In this document: piece by piece, positions 17,315-26,057 of the stretch | Numbering within the stretch: position 1 is the stretch's first letter | Layout of the letters: every line of letters starts with the position of its first letter | Assembly: GCF_000497445.1 (NCBI RefSeq) | Contig: NZ_CM002285.1 | Span: 5,870,839 to 5,925,692, forward strand | Length of the DNA stretch: 54,854 bases | Source: Streptomyces roseochromogenus subsp. oscitans DS 12.976 | GTDB lineage: Bacteria > Actinomycetota > Actinomycetes > Streptomycetales > Streptomycetaceae | Direction: 5' to 3' | Program-made: the position numbers and the translations under genes | Notes under the pieces: model-generated | What the model was told of the DNA's origin: nothing | The model's database searches: none | The model's input: only the letters and a program-made list of their open reading frames with translations

Positions 17315-18844
17315 TCAGCAGAGCACCTCGTCGCCGCGCAGCACGTTCTGCTGCGGTTGTGCCGGGTCGTCGAAGCGGACCTTGCGGACGTCCTTGAAGT
17401 CGGCTCCGGCGGTCACCTTCAGCAGGGGGCCCTGGCCCGGCGCCGGGTGCAGTTCGCTGCCCGGCAGGGCGGCGGCCAGGGCGCGGGCGGAGCGGTCCCA
17501 GCGGGGGTCGTAGAAGATCACCGTGTGCGGCACAAGGGCCGGGGCGGTCACCGGCTGGCGGGTCGTGGCGAAGCCGGTCGCCGCGAGCGCCGCGTCGACC
17601 CGCCCCGCGAGGCCGACCGTACCGGTGCCGTTCGCCACCTGGACCCGGATCTGCCGCGGGTCCACGTCCACCGACGCCGGCGCGGGGGTGTGGGCGTGGT
17701 GCGGCTGGTCCCCGGTGAGCGGCTTGTCGTCGCGCAGGGCCGTGAAGAGCTGGTCCGCCTTGGCCTGGTCCCACTTCAGGGTCGAGCCGATGCCCTTGAC
17801 GTCGTAGTTCATCTGCGCGATGGGCACGGTGGTGAACTCGGAGGAGGACGGAGAGAAGTCCCGCATGGCCCGGCCGAGGTCGAGCAGCTCGTCCGCGCCG
17901 AAGCCCTCGTCGGCGCGGACCGAGCCGAGCACCGCCCGGGTGACGTCCCGGAACCGCATCGGGTTCAGCAGCACCCCGGAGGAGGTGGCCCGCTCGATCA
18001 GCGCGGCCAGGAACTGCTGCTGCCGCTTCATCCGGCCCAGGTCGCTCGCCCCGTCGATGTGCCGGGCCCGCACATACTGCAGGGCCTGCCCGCCGGCGAG
18101 GGTGTGGGTGCCCGGGGCGAGGTCGAGGCCCGTGTAGGAGTCCTTCAGCGGGGTCGCCGTACAGATCTTCACCCCGCCCAGGACGTCCACGGTCTTCATG
18201 AAGCTGTTGAAGTCGACCTCCAGATAGTGGTCGATCTTCACATGGGTCATGTTCTCGACCGTGCGGATCGTCAGCCCGGGGCCGCCCTCGGCATAGGCCG
18301 CGTTGAGCCTGATCGGATGCGATGCGGGCGGCTCTCCGGAGGCGTCGTCGGTGCGCTCGGGCACCTCGGCGAAGGAGTCGCGCGGCAGGCTCACCACGGT
18401 GGCCCGGTCCCGGTTCTCCGAGATGTGCACGATCATCATCGTGTCCGTGCAGTGGCAGGGCACCCCGCCCAGCCGGAACTGCCGCCGCTCCTGCTCGGTG
18501 ATCTTGTCGCGGCCGTCGGTGCCGACCAGCAGCACGTTCGTGCCGTGGCCCGCGCTGGGCCGGTTCTTCATGTCCTTGAAGGCGTCGACCCGGGCGATGC
18601 CCGCGTCCAGGCTGCTGATCACCGCGTGCCCGATCCCGGCGGAGGCGAGCACCAGCACGGACAGCGTGGTCACCGCCCGCATCGCCCAGCGGGGCCGCCG
18701 CGGCGGTCGTACGGACCGCACCGGCCGTGCGGGCGGGGGCGGCACACGGCGGGGCGGCTGCGGTCGGCGCTGCGGACTGGGGGCACCTCCCACGCTCCTG
18801 GCAGTGGAGGAGGGGGACCGGGGCGGGCTGGCCAAGAAGGACAC
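17315..18844 (-). CDS. LCP-family protein 2 with LytR_C domain
   Basis: The up-to-509-residue protein has a short Pro/Arg-rich N-terminus, a membrane helix (~55-75), an LCP domain (NVLLVGTDGRD, CTDTMMIVHI, VSLPRDS, YVRARHIDGASDLGRMKRQQQF) and a C-terminal LytR_C domain (~385-480, starting IRVQVANGTG). The usual Arg just before the DTMM motif is replaced: the sequence reads HCTDTMM. The start is uncertain. GTG 18844 abuts GGAG too closely, and the first ~25 codons overlap a GC-rich imperfect inverted repeat (about 18777-18821), so a later start is possible. It is divergent from the glycosyltransferase at 18964. Confidence 0.85.
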   Translation of the reverse strand: MSFLASPPRSPSSTARSVGGAPSPQRRPQPPRRVPPPPARPVRSVRPPRRPRWAMRAVTTLSVLVLASAGIGHAVISSLDAGIARVDAFKDMKNRPSAGHGTNVLLVGTDGRDKITEQERRQFRLGGVPCHCTDTMMIVHISENRDRATVVSLPRDSFAEVPERTDDASGEPPASHPIRLNAAYAEGGPGLTIRTVENMTHVKIDHYLEVDFNSFMKTVDVLGGVKICTATPLKDSYTGLDLAPGTHTLAGGQALQYVRARHIDGASDLGRMKRQQQFLAALIERATSSGVLLNPMRFRDVTRAVLGSVRADEGFGADELLDLGRAMRDFSPSSSEFTTVPIAQMNYDVKGIGSTLKWDQAKADQLFTALRDDKPLTGDQPHHAHTPAPASVDVDPRQIRVQVANGTGTVGLAGRVDAALAATGFATTRQPVTAPALVPHTVIFYDPRWDRSARALAAALPGSELHPAPGQGPLLKVTAGADFKDVRKVRFDDPAQPQQNVLRGDEVLC

Positions 18845-18963
18845 CTCCGGACGAGGCCGTACGTGGGAGCCGTGAGCACCGTAGGCCGATACGATCTCCA
18901 GCCCGGGCCTACGCCCCGGCGGCGCGCACCGGTGTCCCCCGTTCGCGGTAACGTGAGCCCCCT

Positions 18964-20007
18964 ATGAACGCCAAGCCCGACGTGCGGCTCCCCGCTGTTT
19001 CCGTGATCATGCCCGTCCTCAACGAGGAGCGGCATCTGCGCGGGGCCGTCCAAGCGATCCTCGCGCAGGAGTACGCCGGCGAGCTGGAGGTCGTCATCGC
19101 CCTCGGTCCGTCCACGGACCGCACGGACGAGATCGCGGCCGAGCTGGTGCACGAAACCGCAGCCCATGAGAGCAAGCGCGTCCACACGGTCCCGAATCCC
19201 AGCGGCCGCACGCCCGCCGCGCTGAACGCCGCGATCAAGGCCTCCCGGCACCCGATCGTGGTCCGTGTCGACGGCCATGGCATGCTCTCGCCGAACTACA
19301 TCGCCACCGCCGTCCGGCTCCTCACGGAGACTGGCGCGCAGAACGTCGGCGGCATCATGCACGCCGAGGGCGAGAACGACTGGGAGCACGCGGTCGCCGC
19401 CGCGATGACCTCGAAGATCGGTGTCGGCAACGCCGCCTTCCACACGGGCGGCGAGGCGGGCCCGGCCGAGACCGTCTACCTCGGCGTCTTCCGCCGCGAG
19501 GCCCTGGAGCAACAGGGCGGCTACAACGAGGAGTTCATCCGCGCCCAGGACTGGGAGCTGAACTTCCGGATCAGGGAAGCGGGCGGACTCGTCTGGTTCT
19601 CGCCCGAGCTGCGCGTGTCGTACCGGCCGCGGCCCTCGGTGCGGGCGCTGGCCAAGCAGTACAAGGACTACGGCCGCTGGCGGCACGTCGTGGCCCGCTA
19701 CCACTCCGGCTCCATCAACCTGCGCTACCTCGCCCCGCCGACGGCGGTCTGCGCGATAGCGGCCGGGATCGTGGCCGGCGTGGCGCTCACCCCGTGGGGC
19801 TTCGCCGTCCCCGGCGGCTATCTGGCGGCCATCGCCGCGGGCTCCGTCCTGGCGGGCAAGGGGCTGCCCCTGAAGGCCCGGCTGCAGATCCCGGTGGCCC
19901 TGGCCACCATGCACATGTGCTGGGGCTGGGGCTTCCTGACCAGCCCGAAGTCGCTGGCGAAGAAGGTCATCGCGTCACGGCGCCCGGCGGTGCTCAGCTC
20001 GCGCTGA
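18964..20007 (+). CDS. Family 2 glycosyltransferase with C-terminal membrane segments
   Basis: The 347-residue protein has an N-terminal GT-A domain (1-240) with SVIMPVLNEERHL, the ribose/diphosphate region GRTPAALNAA and the metal motif VRVDGHG (DGH in place of DxD). The base region is RAQDWELNFRIREAGG. It ends with two or three hydrophobic segments (~255-320). It should transfer a sugar from an NDP-sugar to a lipid or glycan acceptor on the inner membrane face. Its place inside the LCP cluster suggests it helps build a polymer that the LCP proteins attach. Donor and acceptor are unknown. Confidence 0.88.
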   Translation: MNAKPDVRLPAVSVIMPVLNEERHLRGAVQAILAQEYAGELEVVIALGPSTDRTDEIAAELVHETAAHESKRVHTVPNPSGRTPAALNAAIKASRHPIVVRVDGHGMLSPNYIATAVRLLTETGAQNVGGIMHAEGENDWEHAVAAAMTSKIGVGNAAFHTGGEAGPAETVYLGVFRREALEQQGGYNEEFIRAQDWELNFRIREAGGLVWFSPELRVSYRPRPSVRALAKQYKDYGRWRHVVARYHSGSINLRYLAPPTAVCAIAAGIVAGVALTPWGFAVPGGYLAAIAAGSVLAGKGLPLKARLQIPVALATMHMCWGWGFLTSPKSLAKKVIASRRPAVLSSR

Positions 20008-20038
20008 AGCACGACGTGCACTGACCCCAACGGCCCTC

Positions 20039-20071
20039 AACGGCCCCTCCCGGCTTCCGGGCGGGGCCGTT
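20039..20071. terminator. Bidirectional terminator hairpin
   Basis: AACGGCCCC pairs with GGGGCCGTT (20039-20047, 20063-20071), and inside it CCCGG pairs with CCGGG around a CTT loop. It lies between the convergent glycosyltransferase and LCP 3 genes. Confidence 0.85.
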
Positions 20072-20088
20072 CGGCCACCACTGACCGG

Positions 20089-21738
20089 CTACCACTGATA
20101 CGGCTTGTACACGTCCATGCACTGCGACGAGTCCGACCCGTTGATCGCGTCGGAGCCGCTGGGCAGATCGCCGGCCTTCGGCTTGGACTGCTTCGGAAAC
20201 GCGGTGCCGGTGCGCCAGTCCGCGCCCACGACCACCGTGACCCCCGACACATCGGTCGACCTCTTCACCGCGCTCACCGGGATGCCGAGCGCCTTCGCCA
20301 CCGCCTGCGCGTCCCCCTCCAGATCCGCGCTCGGATACTGCACGACCGTACTGTCCTCGGACAGCGTCCCCGAGGTGTCGGCACTCGCCCGCGTGTAGCC
20401 CTGCTGCGCCAGCACCTGGCTGATGTCGTTCGCCCGCCCCTGGACCGCGCTCTCGGTGGAACTCCGCGTGGCGTTGCGCACCAGCACGCCCAGCCGACCC
20501 GGGTCCGTGGACGGCGTCTTGGCCGCCGTACCCTTGCGCGCGACCTGCTGTGTGTCCGAGGCCTTGCCGTTCTTGTCGAGCGGCACGTCGGCCTGGAGCA
20601 TCTGCCATATCTTGTCGGCGTTGGCCTTGTCCGGCAGCACGTGGTTCCCGGGGTCCTGCGGGTCGTCGACGTTGGGCATCGTCACCGACGTGATGCGGTT
20701 CGACGGCACCGACTTCATCTCCATGGCCAGGTCGTACAGCTTCTTGACCGTGCCGATCTCCTCAGAGACCTTCAGGGACTTGGTGGCCGCCTCGGCCAGG
20801 TTCATCAGCCGGCCGGAGTCGGTGAACACGTTCTGGTGCTGCAGCGTGCGGATCATCGAGTTCAGGTACATGTGCTGGGCGCGGGCCCGCATCAGGTCGC
20901 TGCCCCAGGCGTGCCGCGTGCGCAGCCACTGCAGGGCTTGCACGCCCTGGACCTTGTGCGTCCCGGCCGTCAACTTCAGCCCGGAGCCGCCGCGCTGGGC
21001 CGGCGTCGGGTGGTCCCAGACGTTCTGCCGCACACAGACGTCGACGCCGCCGATGGCGTCCGCCATGCTCACCACACCCGCGAAGTCGATCGTCATCCAG
21101 TGGTCGATATAGACCCCGGTGAGGTTCTCCCAGGTGGCCAGCGTGCAGCCCGCCCCGCCGCGGCCCAGCGTGGTGTTGATGATGTCGTTGGTCGCCGGAT
21201 AGACCTTGCCGGTGTCCGGGTCCGTGCACTTGGGGATGTCGACGCGGGTGTCCCGGGGGATGCTCACCATGGCGGCGCTCTTGCGGTCCGCGGACAGGTG
21301 GATGAGCATCTGCACGTCGGCGTTCCCCGGGGCGCCGACGCTGTCCCTGCTGCCGCCGAGCTTCAGATTCGCCGCGGAGTTACGGCTGTCCGAGCCGATC
21401 AGCAGGATGTTCACCGGCGTCTGACCGGCCGCGTTCGCCGGCGTCTTGTGCGCCTTGGAGTCGTCGCCGCTGCTGCGCCGGCCCTTCTGGATGTTGGAGT
21501 TCAGATGCTGGTAGTAGAGATAGCCGGCACTCGCGCCGCCGAGTATCACCACCGCGAGTACGGTCGCCGACCAGCGCAGAGCCCGCCGTCTGCGGCGCGG
21601 CCGCCCGGTCCGGGAACCACCTGCGCCCCGCCCCCCGCCGTGCCGGCCGGCCCCCTCCGGCGCCTCGCCGTTCCGCGGTGCGAGCGACATCGTGTCGTCG
21701 ACCGCAGGATCCTGCCCTCGTACATCGCTCTGCGCCAA
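20089..21738 (-). CDS. LCP-family protein 3 with LytR_C domain
   Basis: The 549-residue protein has a Gly/Arg-rich cytoplasmic part (~54 residues), a membrane helix, an LCP domain with NILLIGSDSRN, VSIPRDTRVDI, HWMTIDFAGVVSMADAIGGV and LRTRHAWGSDLMRARAQHMYL, and a LytR_C domain (~400-500). The residues before the conserved Asp read NADVQM rather than R-x-D-[ST], and the RxxRQQ helix is altered to RARAQH, so this is a divergent paralogue. The start appears to be TTG 21738, with AGGA about 5 nt upstream; no better ATG or GTG precedes the membrane helix. It lies 95 bp downstream of LCP 4 in the same direction. Confidence 0.85.
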   Translation of the reverse strand: MAQSDVRGQDPAVDDTMSLAPRNGEAPEGAGRHGGGRGAGGSRTGRPRRRRRALRWSATVLAVVILGGASAGYLYYQHLNSNIQKGRRSSGDDSKAHKTPANAAGQTPVNILLIGSDSRNSAANLKLGGSRDSVGAPGNADVQMLIHLSADRKSAAMVSIPRDTRVDIPKCTDPDTGKVYPATNDIINTTLGRGGAGCTLATWENLTGVYIDHWMTIDFAGVVSMADAIGGVDVCVRQNVWDHPTPAQRGGSGLKLTAGTHKVQGVQALQWLRTRHAWGSDLMRARAQHMYLNSMIRTLQHQNVFTDSGRLMNLAEAATKSLKVSEEIGTVKKLYDLAMEMKSVPSNRITSVTMPNVDDPQDPGNHVLPDKANADKIWQMLQADVPLDKNGKASDTQQVARKGTAAKTPSTDPGRLGVLVRNATRSSTESAVQGRANDISQVLAQQGYTRASADTSGTLSEDSTVVQYPSADLEGDAQAVAKALGIPVSAVKRSTDVSGVTVVVGADWRTGTAFPKQSKPKAGDLPSGSDAINGSDSSQCMDVYKPYQW

Positions 21739-21833
21739 AACGTCCTGCCCTCCCCGCCCTTTGCGCGTACCAACGGGCCCGCCCCGCGCCCAGTTAGACG
21801 CACGACGGACCCGCAGGGTTACCTAAGAATTTC

Positions 21834-23591
21834 CTAAGAGGCGCACTTGACCGTGTCCGCCGTGGACTTGTCGACGGCCGGTGCCTTGGCCGGCGCGGTG
21901 AGGGAGACACCCGCACCCTTGAAGTCCTTGCCCAGCGTCAGCGTCATCGCCGGCAGCCCCTGGGAGTTGATCACACTCTTGCCGGGCTTGAGCGCGGCCC
22001 CGGGCAGCCCCATGAGCTGGGCCAGCTCCCTCGCCTGGGCGGCTTGGTCGGGCGCGTACTCCAGCGTGGTCTTGCTCGCGGAGCCCGCGTTGCCCGCGTT
22101 CTCGGACTTCAGCACGCCCTCCTTGGTCTGCAGCCACTGGAGGGTCTCCTGCGCGCTGCCCGCCTCCGCACCGCCGTTGAGGATCCGCACCCGCACATCG
22201 GAGGGCGCGGACCTGCTGCCCTTCAGACGCGCGGCCTCCGCGTCCTTCTCCTCCTTCTGCTTCTTCTTCACCTCGGTGAACGAGACATCGTTCTTGATGG
22301 CGTCGAAGACGGCGGGGGCGGTGGCCTGGTTGACGATGACCGTCTTGTGGACGACGCCGTCGGCCGGGTTGTCGACCACGGGCACGGTCACGAACGAGAT
22401 GTTCTTCGGCGGGACCTTCTTCAGCTCCAGCGCGATGTCCTTGAGCGTGCCCACGGAGCTGATGCCCTTGTCGACGGTCAACGCGTTCGTGGCGGCCTCG
22501 GCGAGGTCGATCAGCTTCGACGGGTTGGTGAGCGTGTCGCTGGAGGACATCTTCCGCATCAGCGAGCCCATGAACTGCTGCTGCACCTTGATGCGGTCGA
22601 GGTCGCCCTGGTTGCCCCAGCTGTGCCGGGTGCGCACGAAGGCCAGCGCCTGCTCGCCCTCGATCTTGTGCTGGCCGGCGCTCAGCTTGAGGTGCGACTC
22701 CTTGTCGTCCACCGCGTGCGCGAGACACACGTCCACCCCGCCGACCGCCGAGGTCAGCGTCTTCACCGCGTTGAAGTCCACCATCATGAAGTGGTCCGGC
22801 ATGATGCCGGTGACCGCCTGCACCGTGCGCATGGTGCAGCCGGGGTCCCGGCCGTCCTGTCCCAGACTGGTGTTGAAGCGCACGTTGTCCGTGCCGGGGA
22901 CGACCTTCTCGCTGCCGTCCGGCTGCTTGGTCGGGCAGTCCGGCACGTTCGTGATCAGGTCGCGCGGAATGCTGAGCGCGGTCGCGTTCGTCCGGTCCTT
23001 GGAGACGTGCAGCAGGATGTTGGTGTCGGCGTGCCCGACGCTGCCCTTGTCGCCGTAGCCCTCGTTGCCCTTGCCGGTGCGCTTGTCGGTGCCGATGATC
23101 AGGATGTTGAAGGCGTCGTCCTTGCTGAAGCCGTTCTTGGCCGCGCTGCCGACGTCCGTCGAGGTGATGTTGCCCTCGAGGTGCTTCAGGTACAGATAGC
23201 CGGCCGTGCCGACGGCGACCAGCGCGAACGCCGTGCCGCCGGCGGTCCACGCCAGGGCCTTCTTGGCCTTCGACGTCTTCTTCACCGGCCGCCGGGACGC
23301 CCGGCGGCCCTGCGGGGCCTCCGGCTCGCCGCCCCGGCGTCGGCCGGACCGCGGCGGCGGTACGGAACCGCTGGGCGTCCTGGGCATCTCACGGGTCTCG
23401 CCGGACGCCGGGTCCTTACGGCGGCGCGGCGCGCCGGCGTTGTCCCGCGGGGCGGGTCTGCGGGGGCGGGGGACCGACGACTGCGGTGCGGAAGGGCTCA
23501 GTCGCAATTCGTATTCGCCGGTGTTCGGATTGAGCACCCACTGATCTGCGGGGTCGATGTTGTCCGCCCGCCCACGGCCTTGCGCGTCCAC
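21834..23591 (-). CDS. LCP-family protein 4 with LytR_C domain
   Basis: The 585-residue protein has a long basic Pro/Ser-rich cytoplasmic region (~105 residues) beginning with DPADQWVLNPNTGEYELRL. A membrane helix follows, then the LCP domain (FNILIIGTDKRTG, HADTNILLHV, LSIPRDL, FVRTRHSWGNQGDLDRIKVQQQF). A charged Lys/Glu segment (VKKKQKEEKDAEAARLK) leads to LytR_C (~440-540). The DPADQWVLNP-type opening is common in actinobacterial LCP proteins. GTG 23591 is weakly served by an upstream GGAGG at a long distance. The 230-bp region upstream contains no other gene and should hold the promoter for LCP 4 and LCP 3. Confidence 0.87.
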   Translation of the reverse strand: MDAQGRGRADNIDPADQWVLNPNTGEYELRLSPSAPQSSVPRPRRPAPRDNAGAPRRRKDPASGETREMPRTPSGSVPPPRSGRRRGGEPEAPQGRRASRRPVKKTSKAKKALAWTAGGTAFALVAVGTAGYLYLKHLEGNITSTDVGSAAKNGFSKDDAFNILIIGTDKRTGKGNEGYGDKGSVGHADTNILLHVSKDRTNATALSIPRDLITNVPDCPTKQPDGSEKVVPGTDNVRFNTSLGQDGRDPGCTMRTVQAVTGIMPDHFMMVDFNAVKTLTSAVGGVDVCLAHAVDDKESHLKLSAGQHKIEGEQALAFVRTRHSWGNQGDLDRIKVQQQFMGSLMRKMSSSDTLTNPSKLIDLAEAATNALTVDKGISSVGTLKDIALELKKVPPKNISFVTVPVVDNPADGVVHKTVIVNQATAPAVFDAIKNDVSFTEVKKKQKEEKDAEAARLKGSRSAPSDVRVRILNGGAEAGSAQETLQWLQTKEGVLKSENAGNAGSASKTTLEYAPDQAAQARELAQLMGLPGAALKPGKSVINSQGLPAMTLTLGKDFKGAGVSLTAPAKAPAVDKSTADTVKCAS

Positions 23592-23821
23592 GGTTGTCCG
23601 AATCCTCCGTCGGGGCCACGCGGCGCCTTCCCCCTCAAAGGCGCTCGGGTCTCGGTGAAACAGTGCACGGCCCCAGGACGGACCTCGCGGCCAGGTGCAC
23701 CGGATCGCTCACACTATCCGGCCAGTTCAGCGTCAAGCGACGCCGGTGACAAATTCCCTTGCCTACAACTGGGCAATCCGCCCCATTTCCCGGAGGGAAG
23801 TCCGGCGTCTTGATGCCCGCA

Positions 23822-25063
23822 CTACTCACAGGTGTGTTCGGCGGCGGTGTTCCCGCGGAACGTGGGCGCGGGGGAGGGATCGCCGTTCGCGGGGGCGGAG
23901 TGGCCGTTCGCTGGGGAGGAGGCGCCGTCAGCGGGTGAGGAGTTGCCCTTTCCATCCGGCTTTCCGTCCTTCTCCGGGCCGTTCCCCGGCGTGTTCCGGG
24001 CCACCGCCACGGGCCGGTCGGCCCGCAGCCGCGCGAACAGCTTCTCGGCTTCCGGCTCCACGAGTTGGTCACGGTTGGCGTCGTAGACGTACGACTCCCT
24101 CGGTACGGTCAGGAACTGCACCCGTTCGGTGGGGATGTCGCGCATCCCGCGCACCAACTGGTACATGCCACGCAGACTGGCCAGTTCCGGATCGGTGGTG
24201 AGCGAGGAGGTCGCCGCGTCCAGCACCGGATACAGCTTCGCCGGGTTCAGCAGGACGTCGTTGCTCTGCATCTTGCCGACGAGCGCGGCGAGGAACCGCT
24301 GCTGGCGTTCCATCCGCTCGGTGTCGCTGCCGTCGCCGAGCGACTTACGGGCCCGCACGTAGCCGAGCGCCTGCTCTCCGTCGAGCCCGACCTTGCCCGC
24401 GGGCAGCTTCAGCTGGGCCGCCTTGTCGTCGATGGGCTCCTTCAGGCAGACCTGCACCCCGTCGACGGCGTCGACCATCTCCTTGAACCCGCTGAAGTCC
24501 ACGACCACGTGGTGGTCGATGCGAATGCCCGTCAGCATCTCGACGGTTCGTATCGTGCACGCCGAACCGCCCACCTGGAAGGCGTGGTTGAACATCGCGA
24601 ACACCGGCTCGCTGCGGCTGCCGTCCGACTGCCGGCAGCCGGGGATGTCCACCATCAGATCCCTCGGCAGCGAGACGGCGGTGGCACTGCGCCGGTTCGC
24701 GGCGAGATGCAGCAGGATCGTGGTGTCCGACCGCTCACTGCCCAGATCCCGCCCGTACCGCGCGTTCCCGTCCCCGGCCCGTGTGTCGGACCCGATCAGC
24801 AGGATGTTCTGCGCGTCCCGCACCAGCGCGGTGGGCCGCTCCCGCTCGTACCGTTCCAGTTCCCGGGCGGCCGCGTCATCGGCGGTGATGTTGTTGCTGA
24901 GCTTGGCGTAGACGGCCCACCCGCCCCCGACGCCCGCCACGACGAGCAGGGCCAGCCCGAGCGCCGCCCTCTTCACCCAGCGCCGACGCCGCCGCCGAAC
25001 CCCTTCCCCGGTGGCCGAGGCCCCGAGCCCGGGACCGAGGGCCTTGCCCACGGAGTCGGTCAC
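23822..25063 (-). CDS. LCP-family protein 5
   Basis: The 413-residue protein has a short basic N-terminus, a membrane helix (~32-52), then an LCP domain with NILLIGSDTRAGDG, RSDTTILLHLAANRRSATAVSLPRDL, HHVVVDFSGFKEMVDAVDGV and YVRARKSLGDGSDTERMERQQRF. The canonical R-x-D-T arrangement is kept, unlike LCP 2-4. The C-terminus lacks LytR_C and instead ends in a low-complexity Ser/Pro/Ala/Asn/Gly tail with repeated SSPADGA/SSPANGH-like units. GTG 25063 is the first start; a good ribosome site is not evident. It is separated from LCP 4 by 230 bp and probably has its own promoter. Confidence 0.88.
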   Translation of the reverse strand: MTDSVGKALGPGLGASATGEGVRRRRRRWVKRAALGLALLVVAGVGGGWAVYAKLSNNITADDAAARELERYERERPTALVRDAQNILLIGSDTRAGDGNARYGRDLGSERSDTTILLHLAANRRSATAVSLPRDLMVDIPGCRQSDGSRSEPVFAMFNHAFQVGGSACTIRTVEMLTGIRIDHHVVVDFSGFKEMVDAVDGVQVCLKEPIDDKAAQLKLPAGKVGLDGEQALGYVRARKSLGDGSDTERMERQQRFLAALVGKMQSNDVLLNPAKLYPVLDAATSSLTTDPELASLRGMYQLVRGMRDIPTERVQFLTVPRESYVYDANRDQLVEPEAEKLFARLRADRPVAVARNTPGNGPEKDGKPDGKGNSSPADGASSPANGHSAPANGDPSPAPTFRGNTAAEHTCE

Positions 25064-25190
25064 GACGGAGGCACCCCCTCATGGCGTACGAGCGTCACGT
25101 CCTGCTCTTACGACCATGGCGGCGGAGGGCGGCGAAGGCGCCCTCAGCTACTCCAATCGGGGGATGGGGCGTTCCCCCGGGGCGCGGGGC

Positions 25191-25946
25191 CTACCGCCGT
25201 ACAGCGGTCACCCTTTCACTTTCGATCCGCTTGGCGAGAGCGTCCTCGTCCAGCCGGTCGAGATTCCTGCAGAGCACGACAGAGCCTCCGGTGGCAAGCG
25301 GCGCGTACAACCCCGCGCTGACCCCTTCCCACGTGTCGTACGACAACCCCGACAGCAACCTCGACCCAGGCCCGGTCAAGTCCAGCGACGGCGCCTCCGC
25401 CAAGGCCCGCTCGGCAACCTCCGCCCCGCTGAACTCCCGCCCGGCCACGATCAGCGCGGGCTCCTCGGGATCCACCGGGGTGAACGGCACGAACCGGTCC
25501 CCCTGCCCCGGCACTTCCACGGCATAGTCGGTGAACCCCTCCGGGGTCCGCGGGAACCGCCCGCCCAACGGCCGCAGCGCCAGCGCCACCCGCTCTCCCC
25601 GGCACGCCCGCGCCGCGTCCAGCGCATCCGGCCCACTGACGACGACGTCCGCCGCGGCCGGATCCCCGCCGAGATCTGCCAGTACGCCCACCGACGAACA
25701 GGCCAGCAGCCACACCGCCGTCTGCCAGTGCGCGGGCAGCAGCAGCGCGACCCGGTCGCCGGGCCCGGCGGAGAGGTCGCCCTGGAGGAGGTTCGCGGTC
25801 TTGGCCACCCAATTGGCGAAGGTGGCCACGGACAGTTCGACGCGTTCGCCCGTGGCGTCGTCGTAGAAGGTCACCAGCGGGCGGCCGGGGTCCGCGGCGA
25901 GCGCGGAAGCCAGCAGGTCGGCAGGGGTGCGATCGGTGGCGTTCAC
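25191..25946 (-). CDS. Short AMP-binding-like (TIGR03089-type) protein
   Basis: The 251-residue protein resembles the first part of adenylate-forming enzymes (RPLVTFYDDATGERVELSVATFANWVAKTANLL, GPGDRVALLLPAHWQTAVWLLAC). It lacks the ATP-binding P-loop core and the C-terminal lid, so it is about half the length of an acyl-CoA synthetase. This compact form is a recognised actinobacterial family (TIGR03089) rather than a fresh truncation, as the frame is clean and ends in a normal stop. It is unlikely to adenylate substrates by itself. GTG 25946 is the likely start. Its role beside LCP and amidase genes is unknown. Confidence 0.78.
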   Translation of the reverse strand: MNATDRTPADLLASALAADPGRPLVTFYDDATGERVELSVATFANWVAKTANLLQGDLSAGPGDRVALLLPAHWQTAVWLLACSSVGVLADLGGDPAAADVVVSGPDALDAARACRGERVALALRPLGGRFPRTPEGFTDYAVEVPGQGDRFVPFTPVDPEEPALIVAGREFSGAEVAERALAEAPSLDLTGPGSRLLSGLSYDTWEGVSAGLYAPLATGGSVVLCRNLDRLDEDALAKRIESERVTAVRR

Positions 25947-26057
25947 CCGGAAAAGGGTACGCGCGGGCGGACCTGCGCCGCGCGTACCGCGGCCACCGGT
26001 TCGGCGGAACGGATACCGACGGTCCGTCAGTTCACCAATGGACAGATTTGTCTGACT

